DNA of 25,088 bases from a virus. The notes beneath the pieces are model-generated. The model was not told the origin of the DNA and made no database searches. It saw only the letters and a list, made by a program, of their open reading frames with translations. The position numbers and the translations under genes were made by a program. The stretch spans positions 1-25,088 of IMG/VR virus record IMGVR_UViG_3300002040_000748, one strand, 5' to 3'. Of the stretch, positions 1-6,268 are shown piece by piece. Every line of letters starts with the position of its first letter. The stretch's first letter is position 1.

Positions 1-14
1 GACGGCCAGAGGAA

Positions 15-62
15 GGGGACAAATGACTATTATAGAGACCTCTATAATAGCAGAATGTCCCC
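15..62. promoter_or_regulatory. 48-bp interrupted palindrome, probable operator/promoter
   Basis: Inner arms CTATTATAGAG (27-37) and its exact complement (40-50) are separated by 2 bp. Outer arms GGGGACA (15-21) and TGTCCCC (56-62) share the same centre (38.5). A perfect TATAAT lies at 43-48 on the plus strand and, by symmetry, at 29-34 on the minus strand. No good -35 box is visible, so an activator or a weak promoter is likely. The outer right arm overlaps the ATG at 55. The AT-rich dyad in very GC-rich DNA suggests the binding site of a dimeric phage regulator; that role is inferred. Confidence 0.7.
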
Positions 63-405
63 ATCCTCCGCGGAGGTGACCTATCGCCCGGAGGGTCCCG
101 GCCATCGCGCCCGCACCGCCCGCGTCGATCTCTCCCGCATCCCCGATCCGGAAGCCTGGCTCACCAACCGGCGCGGCGCGCTCGCCAGCTTCGAGTTGCA
201 GCACATCGCAGGCGCCGACGCCAACGTGCCCGATCCCGCCGACGCCGCGCGTCTCGACACCCTCGCATCCCGTCTGACCGACAGCATGCAGGCCGTTCTC
301 GCTGCGCGGCGTGCGGCCCTCGACGCGCTGTCCACACGGCTGGAGGCCGCAAAGCCCGCGGACCTGCGCTCGCACCATACCCCGAACCCCACTGAGGAGG
401 AATGA
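55..405 (+). CDS. Hypothetical early phage protein (116 aa)
   Basis: I do not recognise the family. The product is soluble, rich in Ala, Arg and Asp, with no membrane segment or signal peptide; residues 60-100 look helical with regular Leu/Ala spacing and could form a coiled coil. The ATG lies only 7 nt after a TATAAT box (43-48), so a transcript from that box would be nearly leaderless; no Shine-Dalgarno is present before it. A GTG at 76 is an alternative but its purine run abuts the codon. The stop is followed at once by the next gene, so the two are probably co-transcribed. Its place ahead of replication genes suggests an early function. Confidence 0.6.
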   Translation: MSPSSAEVTYRPEGPGHRARTARVDLSRIPDPEAWLTNRRGALASFELQHIAGADANVPDPADAARLDTLASRLTDSMQAVLAARRAALDALSTRLEAAKPADLRSHHTPNPTEEE

Positions 406-407
406 GC

Positions 408-935
408 ATGTGTTTCGACACGCTGCGCGTCTACGAGGCCGACCGCCTGCAAGACGTGGAACTGCCCGCCTGGTATCTCGAAGCCGAGCGGCTGAACCAG
501 TCCGAACGCGTCGATTACCACCGCGCGTTCGACCGCGTTCTCGGCTGCGAGCACACGCTGCTTACCGAGGACGGCATGCTGGGCGGCGCGATCGCGATCC
601 GATTCTGGCCGAGCGAGGCCCACGGCGTGTTCGTGCTCGTCGAGACGCCGCTCGGCCTCGTCGAGCAGGTCGTGGTCCCGAACCCCGCCGACTGGCTGCC
701 GTTCTTCACGCGTCACCTCGCGCCGCTCGTCGCGGTCTCCAACCAGAGCGCCACGATCGCGCTGCACGGCAAGATCGCCAACGCCTTCATCGCGTGGGCG
801 CGCCACGGCGAAGGCGGCCACGTCGACCGCGACACCGGCCTGAGCCGGATCGATCTCGACAACGACCGCGATCGTCGCCGGGCGCAACAGGCGCGCGCCG
901 CCATGGCGCGGGCCAGTCGGGAGGGGGGCGCGTGA
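408..935 (+). CDS. Hypothetical early phage protein (175 aa)
   Basis: I do not recognise the family. The N-terminal 120 residues read as a compact mixed fold with hydrophobic strand-like stretches around residues 60-100; the C-terminal 40 residues are highly charged (Arg/Asp/Ala) and probably helical. There are no membrane segments. ATG 408 is chosen over ATG 402 because GAGGAGG (394-400) is 7 nt before 408 but only 1 nt before 402. The stop TGA (933-935) overlaps a GTG at 932 that opens a short KGYGG-type reading frame (see the junction at 932-970). Confidence 0.65.
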   Translation: MCFDTLRVYEADRLQDVELPAWYLEAERLNQSERVDYHRAFDRVLGCEHTLLTEDGMLGGAIAIRFWPSEAHGVFVLVETPLGLVEQVVVPNPADWLPFFTRHLAPLVAVSNQSATIALHGKIANAFIAWARHGEGGHVDRDTGLSRIDLDNDRDRRRAQQARAAMARASREGGA

Positions 936-970
936 GCGGCAAGCGGTTCACGTCGAAAGGCTATGGCGGC
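932..970 (+). pseudogene. 5' stub of a KGYGG-type gene fused out of frame to primase-helicase
   Basis: From GTG 932 the DNA encodes SGKRFTSKGYGG, closely matching SGMRYTPKGYGG, the start of the intact small gene at 2470. After the GYGG codons (about 967) clear similarity fades, and in the +1 frame a motif typical of phage primase-helicases (ATGNNPEFSNEMARR) begins at about 966. The simplest reading is a deletion joint that removed the rest of the KGYGG gene and most of the helicase gene. The joint lies within a few bases of GGCGGCCACC. Confidence 0.6.
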
Positions 971-1898
971 CACCGGCAACAACCCGGAGTTCTCCAACGA
1001 GATGGCCCGGCGTCTCGTGCGCATCCGGCTCGATCCGCACACAGACCGCCCCTGGCAGCGCTCGGACTTCCGCCACCCCGACCTGATGAGCTGGGTGCGC
1101 GCCAACCGGGCGCGGCTGGTCGCGGCCTGCCTGACGCTCTGCCAGGCGTGGATCGCCGCCGGCCGCCCGCGCGGCGGGCGCAGCATCGGCTCCTTCGAGA
1201 ACTGGGCGCACGTGCTCGGCGGCGTGCTCGAGGTCGCAGGCATCCCCGGCTTCCTCGGCAATCTCGAGGAGATGATGGAGTCCTCCGACAGCGAGGGCGC
1301 CGCCTGGAACGCCTTCATCGGCGCCTGGTGGGACCGCTTTGGCACTGCCGAGGTCACGGCCGCCGAGGTCTACGACATCGCGCTCTTCTGCGATCCGCCG
1401 CCGCCGATGAGCGGCGCCAACGAGCAGGCCCGCAAGACCAGCTTCGGGATGTCGATTGGGCGCATGCGGGACCGGGTGTTCCGGCTGGGCGATCTCCGCG
1501 TCCGGCTGGTGAAAGCTGGCACGTACCGGCGCGCCACGAAGTGGCAGCTGAAGGTCACCGAGGAGGAAAAGGCCTCGGGAGCGGCCCGCCGCAGCGCCGA
1601 TGCGTGTGAGCCTCGGGCCGGTCGTGTGAGCCTCGAAAACGAAGGCTCACACGCGCAAGGCCCTGATACCAAACCGAAATGTGAACCTTGTGAGCCTTGT
1701 GAACCTTTTTCCACCCTTACGCGTGCGTGCACGCGCGTGCGCACGAAAGGAGATGCCGGAAAAGGTTCACAACCCTCACAAGGCTCACAAATCGACTTCG
1801 TTTCAACGGGTTGCGAGTGTGAGCCTCCGTGTGAGCCTTCCGAGGCAGGCTCACAGGCCTCACCGCGCCCCGATTGGCTGCGGGAGCTCGACCGATGA
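963..1898 (+). CDS. Truncated phage primase-helicase, C-terminal fragment (311 aa)
   Basis: Residues 1-215 resemble the C-terminal third of the virus-type primase-helicases of alphaproteobacterial prophages: the sensor-like ATGNNP followed by an RR/RIRLDP stretch, then FRHPDL.SWVRANRARLVAA and a GGxLEVAGIPGFLGN block. Walker A and B and any primase domain are absent, so helicase activity is unlikely from this ORF alone. ATG 963 has a GAAAGG only 2 nt upstream, a poor initiation site, so translation is uncertain. Residues about 215-300 are low-complexity, alternating Cys-Glu-Pro and Gly-Ser-Gln. This is simply the translation of a direct and inverted TGTGARCCT repeat array, so the DNA rather than the peptide is probably selected here. 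The stop overlaps an ATG at 1895. Confidence 0.75.
   Translation: MAATGNNPEFSNEMARRLVRIRLDPHTDRPWQRSDFRHPDLMSWVRANRARLVAACLTLCQAWIAAGRPRGGRSIGSFENWAHVLGGVLEVAGIPGFLGNLEEMMESSDSEGAAWNAFIGAWWDRFGTAEVTAAEVYDIALFCDPPPPMSGANEQARKTSFGMSIGRMRDRVFRLGDLRVRLVKAGTYRRATKWQLKVTEEEKASGAARRSADACEPRAGRVSLENEGSHAQGPDTKPKCEPCEPCEPFSTLTRACTRVRTKGDAGKGSQPSQGSQIDFVSTGCECEPPCEPSEAGSQASPRPDWLRELDR
1605..1864 (+). repeat. TGTGARCCT iteron array, candidate replication origin
   Basis: Forward copies of TGTGARCCT start at 1605, 1625, 1680, 1689, 1698, 1818 and 1830. Inverted copies (AGGYTCACA) start at 1643, 1763, 1781 and 1847, with degenerate inverted copies at 1772 and 1855. Three head-to-tail 9-mers (1680-1706) face three inverted 9-mers (1763-1789) across 56 bp, giving a near-perfect 32-bp inverted repeat that includes the flanking TTTTCC/GGAAAA. 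Position inside the 3' end of a replication gene parallels lambda ori within gene O. Origin function is inferred. Confidence 0.75.
1718..1745. other. 28-bp alternating purine-pyrimidine tract between the iteron arms
   Basis: Every base from 1718 to 1745 alternates pyrimidine and purine, mostly CG and CA/TG steps, the composition expected to adopt Z-DNA under negative supercoiling. It sits at the middle of the symmetric iteron arms. A structural role at an origin is a guess. Confidence 0.5.
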
Positions 1899-1954
1899 GC
1901 CCCGCGCGCCGCCCCCATTCCTCCATCGAGCAGCAGACAGGAAAGGAGCCCCCG

Positions 1955-2473
1955 ATGGCCCATGCATCTCTCACTCCGTCGCCCGCGACCGCGCCTGTGG
2001 GCGGCACGCCGGTCCTTCTCGCCCTCGACCTCGGCACCACCACGGGCTGGGCGCTCCGCGCCGCGGATGGGCTGATCACCAGCGGCACGGTGTCGTTCCG
2101 GCCGAGCCGCTACGACGGCGGCGGCATGCGCTATGTCCGCTTCCGCGCCTGGCTGGAGCGACTGGCCGCGGATGCCGGGCCCATCGGCGCGATCCATTTC
2201 GAGGAGGTGCGCCGGCATGTCGGTACCGACGCGGCCCATGTCTTCGGCGGGCTGCTTGCCACCCTGACCGCATGGGCCGAGACGGCGGGCGTGCCTTATC
2301 AGGGCGTGCCGGTGGGCACCATCAAGCGCCACGCAACCGGCAAGGGCAACGCCCCGAAGGAGGCGATGATCGCGGCGGCCCGCGCCCGCGGCTTCAGCCC
2401 GGCCGACGACAACGAGGCCGACGCCATCGCCATTCTGTTCTGGGCGATCGAGACGGCAGGAGGCGTGGCATGA
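1955..2473 (+). CDS. RuvC-like Holliday junction resolvase / nuclease (172 aa)
   Basis: This is an RNase H-fold nuclease of the RuvC type, expected to cleave branched DNA during phage replication and before packaging. The four acidic positions of the family are recognisable: Asp25 in ALDLGTTTGW, Glu83/84 in HFEEVRRH, and the Asp151-Asp156 cluster in DDNEADAIAILFW near the C-terminus. The length is close to that of cellular RuvC. ATG 1955 is chosen because GGAAAGGAG (1940-1948) sits 6 nt upstream; an in-frame ATG at 1895, overlapping the preceding stop, would add 20 poorly structured residues. The stop overlaps the next start (ATGA), so the genes are translationally coupled. Confidence 0.85.
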   Translation: MAHASLTPSPATAPVGGTPVLLALDLGTTTGWALRAADGLITSGTVSFRPSRYDGGGMRYVRFRAWLERLAADAGPIGAIHFEEVRRHVGTDAAHVFGGLLATLTAWAETAGVPYQGVPVGTIKRHATGKGNAPKEAMIAAARARGFSPADDNEADAIAILFWAIETAGGVA

Positions 2474-2679
2474 GCGGGATGCGCTACACGCCCAAGGGCT
2501 ACGGCGGGCCCCGCCGTGACCCCGAGCAGGTCAAACGCGAGGGCTGGCACGAGCAGCGAATGCTCGCGGTCTCGCTGGATGATCAGCGTCTCACCTGGCC
2601 GGAGCGCGAGTTGATCCGTCAAATTGGGGACAAGCTCTACGGCAAGCCGCCCGCGGTCCGCGAGGTGCGCCATGACTGA
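2470..2679 (+). CDS. Small KGYGG-motif hypothetical protein (69 aa)
   Basis: A short basic protein opening with SGMRYTPKGYGG and followed by charged, helix-like sequence containing TWPERELIRQIGDKLYGK. I do not know its function. The start overlaps the RuvC-like stop (ATGA) and the end overlaps the DUF6362 start at 2672, so it belongs to a tightly packed operon. Its first 12 residues are matched by the broken frame at 932, implying the ancestral element carried two related copies of this gene. DNA binding is possible from the charge but unproven. Confidence 0.7.
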   Translation: MSGMRYTPKGYGGPRRDPEQVKREGWHEQRMLAVSLDDQRLTWPERELIRQIGDKLYGKPPAVREVRHD

Positions 2680-3118
2680 CTGGACCACCGCGCAGGTGCA
2701 GGACCGCTTGGAACTCGCCGCCGACGTCTTCGCGCAGCTGCCCGCGGTAAAGCCGCAGGGCTACTTCAACGCCTGGCCCGAGTACTTCCACAGCTTCGCC
2801 GATCAGGTCGGCCAGGAGCCGCAGATGCGCCGGCCCCGGCCGGGCCCGCGCGAGATCACCGAGGCCGAGGAGGCAATGCTCTGGTTGCGCTGGCTCGAGA
2901 AGGACGACGCGCAGATCGTGTGGCTGCGGGCGAACCGGAAGCCCTGGAAGCCGATCTGCTGGCAGTTCGGGCTGTCGCGCACGGCGGCGACGAAGCGCTG
3001 GCAGTACGGCATAGCCATCATCGTCTGGCGCCTGAACGGTCGCGTTCCATCCCGGCGGCGCTCGCAACAGTTCGTCATTGAAAACGCGGATCGACTGTCA
3101 AGAAAAATCATCCTTTGA
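2672..3118 (+). CDS. DUF6362 family phage protein (148 aa)
   Basis: The sequence matches, from memory, the prophage family DUF6362: an N-terminal LAADVF.QLP block, the aromatic YFNAWPEYFHSFADQVG segment, then a PRPGPREITEAEEAM linker, and a C-terminal WKPICWQFGLSRTAATKRWQYG stretch that reads as a helix-turn-helix. The HTH suggests nucleic-acid binding, perhaps a late regulator, but no function is established to my knowledge. ATG 2672 overlaps the end of the previous ORF. This is the last gene before a 417-bp non-coding stretch; the base composition drops over its last 60 bp. Confidence 0.8.
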   Translation: MTDWTTAQVQDRLELAADVFAQLPAVKPQGYFNAWPEYFHSFADQVGQEPQMRRPRPGPREITEAEEAMLWLRWLEKDDAQIVWLRANRKPWKPICWQFGLSRTAATKRWQYGIAIIVWRLNGRVPSRRRSQQFVIENADRLSRKIIL

Positions 3119-3226
3119 GACAATTTTCCGGTGTACATCGCAGCGCCTTACAGGATCGGCGAATAGAGCTACAAAGACGGCATACTCGGGAGAGGAGCGC
3201 GCGGGCGACACCGCAGACGCTGGCTT

Positions 3227-3497
3227 CCGGGGTCCACCGACGGGTCCAGCCGGGGTCCATGCCGCCAACCCATTGAATTCAATGGTTCCTTCCTGGCGAC
3301 TATGTATGCTGGCGGGCTTGGCGCGATGTTTCGCCAGCGACAGGGCCGGATTTTTGGGAAGCCACCGGAGTCCAGCGTCCAGCCGCGGCGTCCTGAAACC
3401 CTCGTGAATTCAAACATCTGAGCGGCCGCGCGGGGTGGATACCCCGCGGATACCGGAGTCCAGCCGGAAGCCGGTGGACCCAACGTGCCGGAGTCCA
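3227..3497 (+). repeat. Dispersed CCGGRGTCCA repeat array
   Basis: Exact CCGGRGTCCA copies lie at 3227, 3250, 3365, 3453 and 3488. Partial copies are ACGGGTCCA (3240) and GCGTCCA (3375), with an inverted TGGACC at 3475. Two clusters (3227-3259 and 3365-3497) flank the palindrome at 3270-3285. Their position just upstream of a ParB-domain gene makes a protein-binding array plausible; the partner is unknown. Confidence 0.6.
3270..3285. promoter_or_regulatory. 16-bp perfect palindrome, candidate operator
   Basis: CCATTGAATTCAATGG is a perfect dyad with an AT-rich centre in GC-rich DNA. It lies between the two clusters of CCGGRGTCCA repeats, about 250 bp upstream of the methyltransferase start. 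Repressor or activator binding is inferred. Confidence 0.5.
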
Positions 3498-3535
3498 TCC
3501 CGGCCGATGCCGATCGACCATCGACAGGAACCTGC

Positions 3536-4903
3536 ATGACCCTCGCCTTCGCCCCCGAGCGGATCGAGACCTGGCCGCTTGCGCGCCTGCAGCCCTACGC
3601 GAAGAACGCGAAGGTGCACGGGCCCGACCAGGTCGCGAAGATCGCCGCCAGCATGGCCGAGTTCGGCTGGACCGTGCCCTGCCTCGTCGGCGAGGACGGC
3701 GAGGTGATCGCGGGCCATGGCCGCATCCTCGCCGCCGAGACGCTGGGCATCAGCGAGGCGCCGGTCATCGTGCTCGGGCACCTGACCGAGGCGCAGCGGC
3801 GAGCATACCGGATCGCTGACAACCGCCTGGTCGAGAGCCCCTGGGATGATGCGCTGCTCGCTGCCGAGCTGAAGGACCTGCTGGCCGAGGATTTCGACCT
3901 CGCGCTGACCGGCTTCGACGACGGCGAGCTCGACAAGCTGCTGGCGCTGGACCCCGACGTCGAGGACGGCGCCGCGCCGGGCGGTGGCCACGCTCCGGTC
4001 ACCATTCCCGAGCCGCCGCGGAACCCTGTCTCACGGACGGGCGACCTCTGGCTGCTCGGTGATCACCGCCTGCTCTGCGGCGACAGCACCAGCCACGACG
4101 ACGTGCGTCGCCTGATGAACGGCGAGCGCGCGGCGCTGTTCGCGACCGACCCGCCCTATCTCGTGGACTACGACGGCTCGAACCACCCGACGCGCAACAA
4201 GGATTGGAGTCAGAGCTACGGCGTGACCTGGGACGACAGCAGCCAGGGCGCCGAGCTCTACGACGGCTTCATCGCCGCCGCCGTCGCGGAGGCCATCGCG
4301 GAGGATGCGGCCTGGTACTGCTGGCACGCCTCGCGCCGCCAGGCGATGCTGGAGGCCTGCTGGGAGAAGGCGGGGGCCTTCGTCCACCAGCAGATCATCT
4401 GGGTGAAGGACCGCGGGGTCCTGACCCGCTCGCACTACCTCTGGAAGCACGAGCCCTGCTTCATGGGCTGGATCAAGGGCAAGCGCCCGCCAAAGGTGGC
4501 CGACGAGACGCCGCCTTCGACCTGGGAGATGCCGAGCTTCGCGAAGGACGAGCGTCCCGACCACCCGACGCCGAAACCGCTCGACGCCTTCGGCATCCCG
4601 ATGCGCCAGCACGTCGCCCGCGGCGGGCTCTGCTACGAGCCTTTCTCCGGCTCGGGCTCGCAGATCATGGCGGGCGAGGCCAACGGCCGCCGCGTCTTCG
4701 CGATGGAGATCAGCCCGGCCTATGTCGATGTCGCCGTGGAGCGATGGCAGGCGGAGACCGGCCGTGCCGCGGCGCTCGACGGCGATGGCCGGAGTTTCTC
4801 CGAGATCGCGGAGGAGCGGCGCGGCGTGACGGCAGCCGAGGACCCGCCGCAGGAACAGGCCTGCGTCGAGAAGCCGACGCGGCGGCGGAGCAAGGCAGCG
4901 TGA
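3536..4903 (+). CDS. ParB-like nuclease domain fused to DNA methyltransferase (455 aa)
   Basis: Residues 1-130 form a ParB/Srx-type domain with the characteristic GEVIAGHGRILAA motif (residues 55-67). Residues 165-410 form an amino-methyltransferase of beta-type order: catalytic DPPY (205-208) first, HPTPKPL (343-349), then the AdoMet-binding EPFSGSGS (368-375). It should methylate adenine N6 or cytosine N4 in phage DNA, a common defence against host restriction; target specificity cannot be read. The C-terminal 45 residues are charged and disordered, ending in a basic run. ATG 3536 is chosen because AGGAA lies just upstream; a GTG at 3485 would add 17 residues running through the repeat array. 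No cognate restriction enzyme is nearby. The stop overlaps the next start. Confidence 0.9.
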   Translation: MTLAFAPERIETWPLARLQPYAKNAKVHGPDQVAKIAASMAEFGWTVPCLVGEDGEVIAGHGRILAAETLGISEAPVIVLGHLTEAQRRAYRIADNRLVESPWDDALLAAELKDLLAEDFDLALTGFDDGELDKLLALDPDVEDGAAPGGGHAPVTIPEPPRNPVSRTGDLWLLGDHRLLCGDSTSHDDVRRLMNGERAALFATDPPYLVDYDGSNHPTRNKDWSQSYGVTWDDSSQGAELYDGFIAAAVAEAIAEDAAWYCWHASRRQAMLEACWEKAGAFVHQQIIWVKDRGVLTRSHYLWKHEPCFMGWIKGKRPPKVADETPPSTWEMPSFAKDERPDHPTPKPLDAFGIPMRQHVARGGLCYEPFSGSGSQIMAGEANGRRVFAMEISPAYVDVAVERWQAETGRAAALDGDGRSFSEIAEERRGVTAAEDPPQEQACVEKPTRRRSKAA

Positions 4904-5109
4904 CGCAGTCGCGGCTGATGTCGCTGATCGAAGCGGTCGCCAACGTCGCCGTCGGCTACGGCGTAGCGGTCATGACGCAGATCGCGGTGTTCCCGCTGTT
5001 CGGGCTGGCGGTGTCGCTCGGCGACACCCTCGCCATCGGCGGCGTCTTCACCGGGGTCAGCCTGATCCGGGCGTACCTGCTGCGGCGCCTTTTCGAGCGG
5101 CTGCGCTGA
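4900..5109 (+). CDS. Small two-helix membrane protein, DUF7220-like (69 aa)
   Basis: The protein has a short N-terminal amphipathic stretch (SRLMSLIEAVANV), two hydrophobic helices at about residues 13-35 and 41-58, and a basic C-terminus (RRLFERLR), consistent with an inner-membrane hairpin. It resembles a small prophage family I recall as DUF7220; the number is from memory. GTG 4900 overlaps the methyltransferase stop, so expression is coupled to it. Function is unknown; it lacks the features of a typical holin neighbourhood, since no endolysin is adjacent. Confidence 0.75.
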   Translation: MTQSRLMSLIEAVANVAVGYGVAVMTQIAVFPLFGLAVSLGDTLAIGGVFTGVSLIRAYLLRRLFERLR

Positions 5110-5130
5110 CGGGGCCGCGGCTCAGGAGCG

Positions 5131-5310
5131 ATGGACGAGCGGGTCGCCGAGATACGGGCGACGCTGGACGCGACGCGCGAAGCGATGATGCGCCTTGCGC
5201 CCGACGCCTCACCTGGTGGATCGACGGCGCCGTCGAAGACTGAAAGAAAATCCGATGGCGAGCTGGGCGCAGATCCGATGGGAATGACCGAGAAAATCTT
5301 GATCTCGTAA
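5131..5310 (+). CDS. Hypothetical small protein (59 aa)
   Basis: The frame opens at ATG 5131, preceded by CAGGAG (5123-5128), and ends at TAA 5308-5310. The N-terminal 22 residues form a plausible amphipathic helix (DERVAEIRATLDATREAMM). The C-terminal half is polar and enters a region of lower GC. It is the last plausible plus-strand gene of the early operon, 21 bp after the membrane protein. I do not recognise it; codon usage looks coding for the first half only, so a degraded 3' end is possible. Confidence 0.45.
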   Translation: MDERVAEIRATLDATREAMMRLAPDASPGGSTAPSKTERKSDGELGADPMGMTEKILIS

Positions 5311-5418
5311 ATCTCGAATGACAAAAAATCTGTCAATAAGCACATTGACGATTTTATTCCGACTGCTGGTGAAGCAGTATCGTTCGTAATGAAAAGTCCA
5401 ACAGGGCAGTGAGAACGG

Positions 5419-5482
5419 GCGGCCGGTTGATGATCGGCCGCTCACCTTGGCCCGGTCGAGGGTCATGGGGCGTCGGCCCCAT
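5419..5482. terminator. Two consecutive hairpins, candidate terminators
   Basis: GCGGCCG (5419-5425) pairs with CGGCCGC (5435-5441), and ATGGGGC (5465-5471) pairs with GCCCCAT (5476-5482) across a GTCG loop. No T-run follows, so a factor-independent terminator is not certain. The location between convergent transcripts supports a stop or mRNA-end role. Confidence 0.35.
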
Positions 5483-5508
5483 CTCGCTCGATCGTGAGTG
5501 ACGCGCAA

Positions 5509-5532
5509 CGCCGCCCGATCGCTCGGGCGGCG
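5509..5532 (-). terminator. GC-rich hairpin after the DUF3489 gene
   Basis: A perfect 10-bp stem (CGCCGCCCGA with TCGGGCGGCG) and a TCGC loop lie 24 bp past the stop of the minus-strand gene ending at 5556. No clear T-run follows on either strand. It could serve convergent transcripts from both sides. Confidence 0.45.
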
Positions 5533-5555
5533 GCATGATCGTTGGGGTTCTTCGA

Positions 5556-6173
5556 TCACTCGGCGATGCGGTACGCGCGCCCTCTCGCCTCGACCTTCTC
5601 GGAGGTGATGGTCAGTCCGAGCTTTTTCTTCAGCGCCCCGGCGAGGGCGCCTCGTACGGTGTGCGGTCTCCAGTCGAGCGCGGCGGCGATCTCGTCGATG
5701 GTGGCGCCGCCCTCGGCGCGGAGCATGGCGATCAGCTGCGCCTGCTTGGTGCCCTCGCGGGTCTTGCGGGGCTTCGGCGCGTCCGTCGCCACCAGCGCGT
5801 CCGTGGGCGCGTCCGTGGGCGCGGTCTCGGCGACCGGCGGCGTCGCGTCCCGCCCGGCGCCCTCGGCCGAGTCGGGCGCGCCCTGCGCGGTGTCGGGCGC
5901 GTCGCCGGCCGACGCCTCTGGCTCGACGCCGATCGCCTCCATCGCCTCGGCCGTGGCCACCAGCGTGACGCCGTAGCCGTCATCGGTCTCGCGCCAGATC
6001 GGGTCGTCGCGCCCGGCCTCGATCTCCTCGAGCAGGCCCTTGGCGAGCATCGCGCGCACGACCTTCTGGGCCGCGCCGCCCTTCAGGCGCTCGGGCAGCG
6101 GCAGGGCGAGGCGGCTCGGCCGCTGGCTCGCGGCGGAAAGGATGATGGCCTGCGTGTCGGAAAGCTTGGTCAT
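5556..6173 (-). CDS. DUF3489 family protein (205 aa)
   Basis: The N-terminus (MTKLSDTQAIILSAASQRP) and the C-terminal winged-helix-like domain, about residues 135-205 (QAQLIAMLRAEGGATIDEI followed by ALDWRPHTVRGALAG), match the DUF3489 family. The middle, about residues 85-135, is an Ala/Pro/Asp/Thr-rich disordered linker with near-repeats such as PTDAPTDAL. The two ends look like two HTH-type modules, so DNA binding is likely; the target is unknown. On the minus strand GGAG lies 7 nt before the ATG. It is the last gene of the second minus-strand group, separated by 95 bp from the gene upstream. Confidence 0.8.
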   Translation of the reverse strand: MTKLSDTQAIILSAASQRPSRLALPLPERLKGGAAQKVVRAMLAKGLLEEIEAGRDDPIWRETDDGYGVTLVATAEAMEAIGVEPEASAGDAPDTAQGAPDSAEGAGRDATPPVAETAPTDAPTDALVATDAPKPRKTREGTKQAQLIAMLRAEGGATIDEIAAALDWRPHTVRGALAGALKKKLGLTITSEKVEARGRAYRIAE

Positions 6174-6268
6174 GGGGTCGTCTCCGTATTCGGGCCCGCG
6201 ACATGCGGCGCCTTCTACGACCCCAAGCCGCGCGGGGCGCGCGGCGGGAGTTCCGGCGGCGCCGGAGA

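Larger units (their letters stand above)
3119..3535. other. 417-bp non-coding region with repeats and dyads
   Basis: I see no convincing gene here. The region holds the CCGGRGTCCA repeat family, a 16-bp perfect palindrome (3270-3285), and an 8-bp-stem hairpin, CGCGGGGT / ACCCCGCG with a GGAT loop (3429-3448). GC content is lower near 3119-3180. It ends at the start of the ParB-methyltransferase gene and is a likely control region for it. Confidence 0.6.
5311..5555. other. Convergent intergenic region
   Basis: No gene is supported here. The first ~90 bp (to about 5400) is the most AT-rich DNA of the early region. The remainder contains three strong hairpins between the plus-strand early genes and the minus-strand block: 5419-5441, 5465-5482 and 5509-5532. 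Confidence 0.5.

Noticed and set aside
311-1609. 432-codon plus-strand frame over the first three genes
   Set aside because: It is out of frame with better-supported genes and very Arg/Pro-rich; only its short segment from 932 is meaningful, as a gene remnant.
1605-1864. CRISPR-like array
   Set aside because: The units are 9 bp, occur in both orientations and lack regular spacers, so they fit iterons and not CRISPR.
3078-3407. 109-codon frame in the gap before the methyltransferase
   Set aside because: It crosses the repeat array and palindrome, has no good ribosome site, and shows no coding-like composition.
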